Source of the DNA: a bacterium
GTDB lineage: Bacteria > Actinomycetota > Acidimicrobiia > Spongiisociales > Spongiisociaceae
Assembly (NCBI GenBank): GCA_028821575.1
Contig: JAPPFW010000046.1
Location: 1-50,449, forward strand
Direction: 5' to 3'
DNA: 50,449 bases
Every line of letters begins with the position of its first letter. Position 1 is the stretch's first letter. A model generated the notes under the pieces. That model worked only from the letters and a program-made list of their open reading frames with translations, searched no databases and was not told the origin of the DNA. Shown here piece by piece: positions 25,748 to 33,232 of this stretch. The position numbers and the translations under genes are program-made.

Positions 25748-25773
25748 CGGCTACAGAAGGGAACTACGTCACC

Positions 25774-26964
25774 ATGGTCAAACTCAGAGCCTTCGAGTCC
25801 CTGTCTCACCGGAGCATCCGGGTCTGCACTGTGCTTGTGGCGTTCCTTCTGGTAGCGACCGCATGCGGTAGCGAGGACGCGAGCGACACCACGGCGGCCA
25901 CCGCCGTGAGGGCCGAGACCACAACCACCACCTCGGCCACAACCACCACCTCCGCACCCCCGGCAACCGACGAGCACGACCACGAACACGAAGAAGACGA
26001 CCACGAGCACGAGGACGAGCACGAAGAAGACGACCACGAGCACGAGGACGAGCACGAAGAAGACGACCACGAACACGAAGACGAGCCCATGACCCTGACG
26101 GTCACGGACGGAAGCGGGCGCGAGATCACCCTCGATAGTCCTGCCGAGCGGGTCCTGTGCGTCCAGGACAACTGCACCGACCTCACGTCGGATCTCGGAA
26201 TAGTGCCTGTCGCACAGCATCGCGGCGATGGATGGGGTAGCGCCGCCGCCTACTACGGCGACGGGGCTGCTGAGATTCCCGTGCTCGGCGATCGCATGTC
26301 GGTGGAGGAAGTCGCACAGTTCGAACCCGACCTGATCATCGGGCGGGTAGGCGAGGAAGAGGTTCGCGATGCGCTCGAGGTCGTCGCACCCGTGTACCTG
26401 GTGGACATCGGCGGTGTCGAGACCCTCAAGGAGGGGTGGATGGATGTGGGCGTCCTGACCGGCAGGCAGGAGGAGGCTGCCGCGGCCATCGCCAGGTTCG
26501 ACGCCAACGTCGCAGCGTTGTCGGCTGATCTTCCCGCCGGTGCCGTGGACACCAGGGTGGCCGTCGGATTCGGCGATACCAACTGGATGATCTGGGACTC
26601 CTCCTCCTTCTGCGAGTTCCTCCACTCCGAGGGGGCCGGGACGTGCGCCTTCCCGGACCAGGGTGAGTCCGAGTACGGCTCTCCGGACAGTGAGTTCTCC
26701 TGGGAGTTCATAGTTGAGACCGATCCCGAAGTATGGGTGATGATCACCTGGCCGGGAAGTGCTCGCTACGACACCGTCACCCAGGAAGTCTGGCTCCAGA
26801 CCACCGCTCATCGCGAAGGCCGCGTATGTGAGGAGGACTCGGCGGGCTCCTTCGGTCACGGGCTGCTGATGCTCCAGTGGGCCTACCAGTGCTACCTGAA
26901 CGCCGGCTGGCCCGCCATCTACGACCATCCGGGGGCCCTGTCGGTGTGGATGCCTGCCGGCTAG
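25774..26964 (+). CDS. Metal/siderophore ABC substrate-binding lipoprotein with His/Asp/Glu-rich repeat
   Basis: 396 residues. Signal peptide with lipobox ATAC and Cys31, then a Thr-rich linker, then a stretch of nothing but Asp, Glu and His (about 66-104) made of three 11-residue units (EEDDHEHEDEH). The rest is a Peripla_BP_2 (FecB/BtuF-type) fold: REITLDSPAERVLCVQDNCTDL, IPVLGDRMSVEEVAQFEPDLIIG, VGVLTGRQEEA. FecB-type proteins bind iron-siderophores, haem or cobalamin. The acidic-His loop is more like those of zinc or nickel carriers, so the substrate is open. Good RBS (GAAGGGAA). It heads the importer operon. Confidence 0.9.
   Translation: MVKLRAFESLSHRSIRVCTVLVAFLLVATACGSEDASDTTAATAVRAETTTTTSATTTTSAPPATDEHDHEHEEDDHEHEDEHEEDDHEHEDEHEEDDHEHEDEPMTLTVTDGSGREITLDSPAERVLCVQDNCTDLTSDLGIVPVAQHRGDGWGSAAAYYGDGAAEIPVLGDRMSVEEVAQFEPDLIIGRVGEEEVRDALEVVAPVYLVDIGGVETLKEGWMDVGVLTGRQEEAAAAIARFDANVAALSADLPAGAVDTRVAVGFGDTNWMIWDSSSFCEFLHSEGAGTCAFPDQGESEYGSPDSEFSWEFIVETDPEVWVMITWPGSARYDTVTQEVWLQTTAHREGRVCEEDSAGSFGHGLLMLQWAYQCYLNAGWPAIYDHPGALSVWMPAG
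25990..26088 (+). repeat. 33-bp tandem repeat, three copies
   Basis: Units at 25990-26022, 26023-26055 and 26056-26088 encode the His/Asp/Glu repeat of the binding protein; the third has silent changes and a Pro at its last codon. Copy number is likely to vary between strains. Confidence 0.9.
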
Positions 26965-26990
26965 GTGGGATCAGGCCAGGGGTGGGGCCT

Positions 26991-27028
26991 GTAGGGGAGG
27001 GTCGCCTGGGCTCCCGACCCTCCTCTAC
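26991..27028 (+). promoter_or_regulatory. Intercistronic 14-bp stem-loop between binding protein and permease
   Basis: Arms 26991-27004 and 27015-27028 pair over 14 bp with one G-T pair and a 10-nt loop, ending 2 bases before GAGGAG, the permease RBS. Such a structure can protect the binding-protein mRNA or partly terminate, giving an excess of binding protein. Confidence 0.55.
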
Positions 27029-27043
27029 CTGAGGAGTCACCCG

Positions 27044-28066
27044 CTGTCCCGGAGCCGGTGGGCGCGGGCGACCATCGTGGTGGCCATCATCGGCTGCCTT
27101 TGTGCAGTGGTGGCTGTGGTGTCACTCATGCGGGGAACACCCGACCTGTCCGTCCAGCAGGTACTGGACGCCCTGTTCGGCTCGGGCACGTCCGAGGGAA
27201 ACCAGCGGTTCATCGTGCAGAACCTGCGGCTCCCAAGAGTCATAGGAGGACTGGTGGCAGGTGGGATGCTCGGTGTTTCGGGCGCGGTGATGCAGGACAC
27301 GCTCCGGAACCCCCTTGCCGGACCGGAGTTGATCGGCGTATCCGCGGGAGCCTCCCTGGCAGTCGCCACCATCGTCGCCTTCCGGCTCCCGTTTCCCGAC
27401 ATCGCCCTGGCGCTAGCCGCTCTCCTGGCCGGTCTGGTAACGGGAACGGTGATCCTGTCGTTGGTGAGTCTCAAGGGCAACCCCATGCGCATGCTGCTGG
27501 TGGGCGCGGCGTTCACCGCCTTGCTGAACGCGCTGGTGATAGCGGTGATCACCCTCGCCCCCAACTTCGGGGGTGTATCGGTCATCTACCGTTTCCTGGT
27601 CGGGAGTCTCTCGGACGTTCAATGGGAGGAGGTCCGCTTGGTGGTCCCCTGGACGATTGCTCTCCCGGTGGTATTCGTTCTGGCCGGAAGGCGCTTGAAC
27701 ATCCTGAAGCTGGGTGACGAGATGGCCGAGGGTCTGGGTGTCGGCGTCCGGCGCACCAGGGCGGTGCTCTTCGGCGCGGCGGTCCTGCTGGTGGCGCCGG
27801 TGATTGCGATCGCGGGCCCGATCGGATTCATAGCACTCGTGTCGCCCCACATCGTCCGCAGGCTGCTGCGGACCTCGGACGCCCGGATCGTCCTCCCGGT
27901 TTCCGCCGCAGTGGGCGCGATCCTCGTCGTGGCCGCCGACATGGCCGCCCGGCTCGCCCTTCATCCCCACGAGATCGCGGTCGGTCTGTGGACGGTCGTG
28001 TTCGGTGCTCCCGTGTTGCTGGTGCTCATGCAGCGAGGGCTGTTGCGGAGAAGGGCCATCCCGTGA
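27044..28066 (+). CDS. FecCD-family metal/siderophore ABC permease 1
   Basis: About 340 residues with the FecCD pattern of 9-10 membrane segments: LRLPRVIGGLVAGGMLGVSGAVMQ, RNPLAGPELIGVSAGASLA, GNPMRMLLVGAAF and AGPIGFIALVSPHIVRRLL. The conventional start would be GTG 27077, but that leaves no basic N-terminus. The frame extends to CTG 27044, 7 bases after GAGGAG, giving SRSRWARATIVVAIIG, a normal cytoplasmic leader. It would pair with the second permease to form the channel. The stop overlaps the next start (GTGA). Confidence 0.9.
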   Translation: MSRSRWARATIVVAIIGCLCAVVAVVSLMRGTPDLSVQQVLDALFGSGTSEGNQRFIVQNLRLPRVIGGLVAGGMLGVSGAVMQDTLRNPLAGPELIGVSAGASLAVATIVAFRLPFPDIALALAALLAGLVTGTVILSLVSLKGNPMRMLLVGAAFTALLNALVIAVITLAPNFGGVSVIYRFLVGSLSDVQWEEVRLVVPWTIALPVVFVLAGRRLNILKLGDEMAEGLGVGVRRTRAVLFGAAVLLVAPVIAIAGPIGFIALVSPHIVRRLLRTSDARIVLPVSAAVGAILVVAADMAARLALHPHEIAVGLWTVVFGAPVLLVLMQRGLLRRRAIP

Positions 28067-29151
28067 CCGCCACCGCGGTCGTCGGCCGGCGCGGGAGTGC
28101 CGTCGCCGCTCCGGAGGTGCGGTCCCGCCGGGTACTGGTGACGCTCGGTTCGGTGCTCGTGGCCCTGATGTTCGCCTACGTGATGCTGGGTCCGGTTATC
28201 TTCGGCCCCGATCTCGTTCTCCGAGCTCTCTTCGATCGAGCCGAGGAGGTCCATCACCGCATCTCGGTGTGGGAGGTACGAGTGCCCCGTGTCCTGATCG
28301 CCGCTATAGCCGGGGCGATGCTGTCGTCGTCCGGGGCGCTCCTCCAGTCGGTTCTCCGGAATCCTCTGGCCGCTCCGGCAACAGTAGGGGTGACCCAGGG
28401 CGCTGTCCTGGGTGCGGTCCTGGCGCTGGTGATCACCTTCGGATCGGAGGGGGCCCTGAACGATCTGAACGCCCTGGTGCCTCTGGCGGCGATTGCGGGT
28501 GGTCTGGTGGCCGGAGCCATCGTCTACGTGCTCAGCTACCGCCGCGCCGGCACAGACCCCATCCGGCTCATCCTGACCGGAGTCGTCGTTGCCGCCGCGG
28601 TCTCGTCGGTCACGTCGTTCATGGTGCTGATCTCGGGGAGCCATATCGACTCGATCGTCCTGTGGCTGGTGGGATCGCTCAGCACCCGGACATGGGACCA
28701 CCTGGTCTTCCTGGTCCCTGTTGCCGTCCTTGTCCTTCCGCTGGTGGTGGTGGCCATCCCACTCGCCAATGCGCTGCAGTTGGGAGACAGCGCGTCGGTG
28801 AGCCTCGGACTGCGTTCCGAAGCGGCCCGTGCGTTCATCCTCATGACCGCCGTCGTGCTGGCGGCGGGATCGGTGTCCGTCGTCGGCGGGATCGCCTTCC
28901 TGGGCCTCATCGGCCCGCACCTGGCGCGCACCCTCGTGGGCTCGGACCTGCGTCGGCTGCTGATCTGTTCGGCTCTGGTGGGGGCCGTCATCCTCGTCGG
29001 CGCGGACCTTCTCGCCCGCGTGTTCTCGCTCGACTGGATTCCGCTGGTCGATATCCGGACCGAGAGCGGTAGCCGCGTCCCGGTTGGAGCCTTCACCGCC
29101 CTGGTGGGAGCACCGTTCTTCCTCTACCTGATGCGGGAACGCGTCCGATGA
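28063..29151 (+). CDS. FecCD-family metal/siderophore ABC permease 2
   Basis: 362 residues starting at GTG 28063, which overlaps the preceding TGA by four bases. Family motifs: VRVPRVLIAAIAGAMLSSSGALLQ, RNPLAAPATVGVTQGA, DPIRLILTGVVVAA and GGIAFLGLIGPHLARTLVG. A basic leader of about 30 residues precedes the first membrane helix. It forms a heterodimeric channel with permease 1. The stop overlaps the ATPase ATG, so the three genes are tightly coupled. Confidence 0.92.
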   Translation: MTATAVVGRRGSAVAAPEVRSRRVLVTLGSVLVALMFAYVMLGPVIFGPDLVLRALFDRAEEVHHRISVWEVRVPRVLIAAIAGAMLSSSGALLQSVLRNPLAAPATVGVTQGAVLGAVLALVITFGSEGALNDLNALVPLAAIAGGLVAGAIVYVLSYRRAGTDPIRLILTGVVVAAAVSSVTSFMVLISGSHIDSIVLWLVGSLSTRTWDHLVFLVPVAVLVLPLVVVAIPLANALQLGDSASVSLGLRSEAARAFILMTAVVLAAGSVSVVGGIAFLGLIGPHLARTLVGSDLRRLLICSALVGAVILVGADLLARVFSLDWIPLVDIRTESGSRVPVGAFTALVGAPFFLYLMRERVR

Positions 29152-29981
29152 CCGGGAAGGAGTCGATGGTCGGGGATCCCGCCCTAGTGATCGAGGGGAT
29201 CTCCACCGGATACGGGGGGCACGTGGTGTCAGAGCGCCTCAGCCTCAGTGTCGAGAGGGGGAGCAGGACGTCCCTGGTGGGTCCTAACGGATCGGGAAAG
29301 AGCACCACCCTCAAGACCCTGGCCCGTCTGGTCGCTCCCCTGGCAGGCGCCGTGTACCTCAACGGCCAGGACATAAACCGGCTACCCACCCGGCAGGTGG
29401 CTCGCCAGATGGCGATCCTCCCGCAGGTTCACGAGGTTCCGGCCGAACTCACCGTGCTGGAGTTGGTGGAGCAGGGCCGGTTTCCCCATGTCGGAGCGCT
29501 GCGGATGCTACGCCGCCAGGACGATGAGGCGATCGAGGACGCCATCCGGATGACGCGCCTCGAGGACTTCGTCCACCGTCCCATCGACACGCTGTCGGGG
29601 GGTGAGCGCCAACGCGCCTGGATGGCGCTCACTCTCGCCCAGCGGACCGAGATCCTCCTCCTGGACGAGCCCACCACCTTCCTGGACGTCGGGCACCAAC
29701 TGGACCTGCTGCAGTTGGTGTCAAGCCTGAATAGAGACCGGGGAGTGACCATCGTCATGGTGCTCCACGACCTGAATCATGCCGCCAGGTTCTCGGATCG
29801 CATGATCGCCATGTCCGGCGGCGAAGTGATGGCCGATGGCGCTCCCGACGAAGTGTTGACGCCCGGACTGCTGCGGGACTGCTTCGGGGTCGAAGGGTCC
29901 GTGGTGACCGACCCCCAGACTGGGTCACCGATGTGCATACCCTACTCTCCGATCCTTGACGGCAACGATGGCAGGGAGTGA
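29148..29981 (+). CDS. Metal/siderophore ABC transporter ATP-binding protein (FecE-like)
   Basis: 277 residues with Walker A GPNGSGKST near residue 45, Q-loop AILPQVHEV, signature LSGGERQRAW, Walker B ILLLDEPTTFLD and H-loop VLHDLNHAARF. It belongs to the FecE/FepC group and completes the importer with the two permeases and the binding lipoprotein. ATG 29148 overlaps the permease stop. The last residues are separated by only 4 bp from the PLP-enzyme start, so that gene may share the transcript. Confidence 0.93.
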   Translation: MTGKESMVGDPALVIEGISTGYGGHVVSERLSLSVERGSRTSLVGPNGSGKSTTLKTLARLVAPLAGAVYLNGQDINRLPTRQVARQMAILPQVHEVPAELTVLELVEQGRFPHVGALRMLRRQDDEAIEDAIRMTRLEDFVHRPIDTLSGGERQRAWMALTLAQRTEILLLDEPTTFLDVGHQLDLLQLVSSLNRDRGVTIVMVLHDLNHAARFSDRMIAMSGGEVMADGAPDEVLTPGLLRDCFGVEGSVVTDPQTGSPMCIPYSPILDGNDGRE

Positions 29982-29985
29982 ACGA

Positions 29986-30972
29986 ATGAACCAGATGAGA
30001 ACCGGATCCGGCGGCCCTCCCATTCCCCCGCCGTCGATCCGTGACATCCAGCAGGCTGCCGGTCGCATAAGCGGGGTGGCGCTGCGCACACCGCTCCTGA
30101 GGTACAGGACCACGAAGCTGGCAGAACCCGTCTGGCTCAAGGCGGAGTGCCTCCAGCCTGCCGGATCGTTCAAGCTACGGGGCGTGCTGAACTGGGCCCG
30201 ATCCCTCTCAGACGCCGAACTCGCGAGAGGGCTGAGCACGCAGAGCGCCGGCAACACCGCCCAGGCCCTCGGGTACGTGGCTCGCCTCCTTGGGGTGCCG
30301 GCGAGGAGCCTGCTACCGGACAGCGCCCCGAGGGTGAAGGTCGATGGTGTCCGCTCCTACGGCGTCACGCCGGTGCCGGTGCCGTTCTCGGCCCTGATGG
30401 ACTACGTGTTCGACCGGGGGTGGGAACGGGAGCCGTACAGCTACCTCAACCCTTGGGGTGACCCCTCGATGCTGGCGGGCTCCGGGACGATCGGGATGGA
30501 GATTCTCGACGAGCTGCCCGAACTGGCGGCCGTCTACATACCTGTGGGTGGCGGCGGGCTGGTGGCAGCGATAGGCAGCGTGATCAAGGAGCTGCGGCCG
30601 GCCGTCGAGGTGGTTGGAGTGCAGAGCACCGCCTGCCCCTCGCTGGGAGCGGCCCTGGAGGCCGGCAGGCCGACGTGGGTCCAGGCAGGGGAGACGATAT
30701 GTGACGGCACGTCGGTTCCCGTGGTGGTCGACGAGATGTTTCCGCTGGTGACCTCCGTGGTGGACAGGGTCGTTCCGGTCTCCGAGGACGATGTGCGTAC
30801 GGCCATCGCCCGCCTGGCGTTGGGGAACAAGCTGGTGGTGGAGGGTTCCGGCGCTATGTCGCTGGCTGCGGCCCTCGGAGATGGGAGAGACGGCCCCGTC
30901 GCCTGCATCGTGAGCGGCGGCAGCATCGGCGCCGACCGGCTGGCGGAGATCCTCACTTCCCGGGCCGGGTGA
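29986..30972 (+). CDS. PLP-dependent threonine/serine dehydratase-like enzyme
   Basis: 328 residues from ATG 29986 with AGGGAG upstream. Fold-type II PLP enzyme: Lys63 in AGSFKLRG forms the Schiff base, TQSAGNTAQALG contacts the carboxylate and VGGGGLVAA holds the phosphate. The C-terminal IVSGGSIGAD is the usual serine/glycine site. There is no ACT domain, so it is a catabolic type that would deaminate threonine, serine or a beta-hydroxy-amino acid. It is followed by another PLP enzyme and an amidase, suggesting an amino-acid degradation set. Confidence 0.86.
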   Translation: MNQMRTGSGGPPIPPPSIRDIQQAAGRISGVALRTPLLRYRTTKLAEPVWLKAECLQPAGSFKLRGVLNWARSLSDAELARGLSTQSAGNTAQALGYVARLLGVPARSLLPDSAPRVKVDGVRSYGVTPVPVPFSALMDYVFDRGWEREPYSYLNPWGDPSMLAGSGTIGMEILDELPELAAVYIPVGGGGLVAAIGSVIKELRPAVEVVGVQSTACPSLGAALEAGRPTWVQAGETICDGTSVPVVVDEMFPLVTSVVDRVVPVSEDDVRTAIARLALGNKLVVEGSGAMSLAAALGDGRDGPVACIVSGGSIGADRLAEILTSRAG

Positions 30973-31020
30973 TGATCACCGGGTCCGGATCGTCCCGGTA
31001 ACCAGGGCTGTGCCAGTCGC

Positions 31021-32186
31021 ATGAGCGGTGGAAAGACCGGGCACATGCTTCTCTCAGATCTGGGTGTCCGTCCGGTGATCAACGCGCACAACGACCTGAC
31101 CGGGCTGGGGGGCAGCCTACCGCGGGGACCGTGCTGGAGGCCATCTCGGCCGCCAACGCATCGTTCCTGGAGGTGGAGAGCCTCTCCGACGCGGCCGGCC
31201 GGGCGATCGCCCGAATGCTCGGGATCGAAGCGGCCGTGGTGACGCCCGGAGCGGCAGCCGCGACAGTGCTCGCCACCGCTGCCTGCATCACGGAAGGAAG
31301 GAAGGATCTGGTAGCTCGGATTCCCGATACCACAGGGCTCCGCAACGAGTTCGTGGTCCAGGCCGGCGGGCGTACCTTCTACGATCGGTGCCTCGAGGGA
31401 GCCGGCGGCAGGATCGTGCTGGCCGGAGACGAGGGTTCCACGTCGGAGGCAGACGTCGAGGGCGTCATCGGCGAGCGGACGGCCGGGATCTTCTTCTACG
31501 CTCCCGGCGCGGCCAACGTGGTCCCGTTCCACGGGGTACTCGAGATCGCCAAGCGCCATCACCTGGCGGTGATAGTCGACGCGGCCGAGCAGGTGTATCC
31601 CCTCGATAACTTCAGCAAGTACGTCCGGGCCGGCGCCGACTTCGCGACCTACAGCGGTAAGTTCTTCGGGGCCGGTTCGATGGCGGGCATCCTCACCGGA
31701 ACCGCCGCCGGGGTCGCGGCTGCCCGCCGGAACAGTTATCTGGCCTTCGAGGGACCCGACGCGCAGGCCTTCGGAAGGCACATGAAGGTCGGGCGCGCCG
31801 AGATAGTCGCGGCCTACGCGGCTCTGAAGACCTGGCTGGAGATGGACCACGGGAAGCGGTTCCGTAGTTACCGGCTGCTGATGGACAACATGCGGTCCCG
31901 GCTCGATGGGTTTCCGTTCCTGAGCTTCACCTACGAGGACGGGTCCGCTACCGCCGATCCGAAACCACCGGACTCCCTGCGAGTCACGTTCGACCGCTCC
32001 CGCTCCCCCAAGACCCTGGCGGAGGTGGTGAAGGAACTGCACGACGGGGAGCCGTGCGTCATCCTCCGGCCCCACTACCGATGGGTCGAACCGGACCGGG
32101 ACTACCTCGACATCCGGGTCTCCACATTGCAGGACGGCCAGGAGAAGATCATCGCCGACCGTTTGGCGGAGGTCCTGGGAGGGTGA
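31021..32186 (+). pseudogene. SelA-like PLP enzyme (D-glucosaminate-6-P ammonia-lyase type) with one frameshift
   Basis: The N-terminus (ATG 31021 or 31045: LLSDLGVRPVINAHNDLTGLGGSLP) and the main part (TVLEAISAANASFLEVESLSDAAG, VIVDAAEQVYP, TYSGKFFGAGSMAGIL with the PLP lysine codon at 31659) are in different frames. They join if one base is added near 31124 (LPAGTVLEA expected). The assembled protein of about 388 residues matches the SelA/DgaE-like lyase and transferase group in length. Every core residue otherwise looks intact, so a sequencing indel is as likely as a real mutation. Confidence 0.75.
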
Positions 32187-32193
32187 ACAGCGG

Positions 32194-33120
32194 ATGATCC
32201 GGCGCCAGGGGCCTTCTCCCCTCTACTACGAAGCGAGCCCCACGAACCGTCCGACTCTGTCGGTGGAACCGGGCGAGCCCTTCGAGGTGGTCACCCAGAT
32301 GAACCGGGGTCCAGACATCTCGGCGGTGCCTCCCGACCTTCGGGATGAGTGGTCGAAACACCACTCCTACGAGGTCGAGCGCGCCAACCCGTCCTCGGGC
32401 GCCATCTGGGTGTGCGGCGCCAAGCCGGGAATGGCTATAGAAGTAGTGATCGAGGACATGGAGCTGGCGCCGGTCGGGTACGCCATGTTCGCGGGGAACA
32501 ACCGGCTGTTCCCGAGCACGCCCGTCACTGCCTCGAACCTCGGCGCGGCGCGTGTCGTTCGGATACGTGGTGATCAGGTGATCTGGGATCGAGGGTTGAC
32601 CATGCCTGCCCGACCGATGGTGGGGATGATGGCTGTGGCCCCCGCCCACGAAGCGCAGTCGACGGTACGGGTCGGGCACTGGGGCGGGAACATGGACGTG
32701 CAGGAGGTCGGGCCGGGCGCCACGGTACGCCTGGTCGTCAACGTCCCCGGCGCTTTGCTGCACCTGGGTGATGTTCACGCGGTGCAGGGAGATGGCGAGA
32801 TAGGCGGCACCGGTGTCGAGACGAGCGCCCTCCTGCGGCTCAGGGTCGAACTGATAGAGCGGGCGGCGGGGATGATCTGGCCCCGGATCGTCACGCGCGA
32901 TCGCATCTTCGCGGTTGCGGCCGACCGACCCGCGGAAAGCGCCTTCAGGCTGGCTGTCAGCGAGCTGATCCGCTGGCTCCATGCCGACTACGGGCTCGAA
33001 CCCCGAGAAGCCGTCCTGCTGCTGAGCCAGGTCCTCGAAGCGCGCGCCACCCAGGTTGTGAACCCGACGATCACCTACGTCGCCGGTGTCAGGCAGGAAC
33101 TGCTCCGGGGACTCCTTTGA
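32194..33120 (+). CDS. Acetamidase/formamidase family protein
   Basis: 308 residues resembling the FmdA/AmdA fold: GEPFEVVTQMNRG, ANPSSGAIWVCGAKPGMAIEVVIEDM, MPARPMVGMMAVAP, RVGHWGGNMDVQEVGPGATVRLVVNVPGALLHLGDVHAVQGDGEIGGTGVE arranged in the usual order. The family hydrolyses short amides to acid and ammonia, in a metal-dependent way. It starts 7 bases after the SelA-like gene, inside the same operon, so ammonia release from an amidated or amino substrate is a plausible shared theme. Confidence 0.88.
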   Translation: MIRRQGPSPLYYEASPTNRPTLSVEPGEPFEVVTQMNRGPDISAVPPDLRDEWSKHHSYEVERANPSSGAIWVCGAKPGMAIEVVIEDMELAPVGYAMFAGNNRLFPSTPVTASNLGAARVVRIRGDQVIWDRGLTMPARPMVGMMAVAPAHEAQSTVRVGHWGGNMDVQEVGPGATVRLVVNVPGALLHLGDVHAVQGDGEIGGTGVETSALLRLRVELIERAAGMIWPRIVTRDRIFAVAADRPAESAFRLAVSELIRWLHADYGLEPREAVLLLSQVLEARATQVVNPTITYVAGVRQELLRGLL

Positions 33121-33232
33121 ATCCACGGACGCACCCGTCCTGCCGTCGACATGCGGCTCCAGGGGGCAACGGTGTCCGCCGGGTTTGGCGGTTCACCCCT
33201 GACAGCCCGAGCCGGACGCCGGATCGAGTCGG

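Noticed and set aside
25735..26928. Long antisense reading frame (397 codons) across the binding-protein gene
   Set aside because: Its Val/Phe repeats are the reverse complement of the His/Asp/Glu repeat; the plus strand has signal peptide, RBS and family motifs.
30534..32075. 513-codon antisense frame across the PLP genes
   Set aside because: A shadow frame of GC-rich coding DNA with no motif; it spans two unrelated genes.
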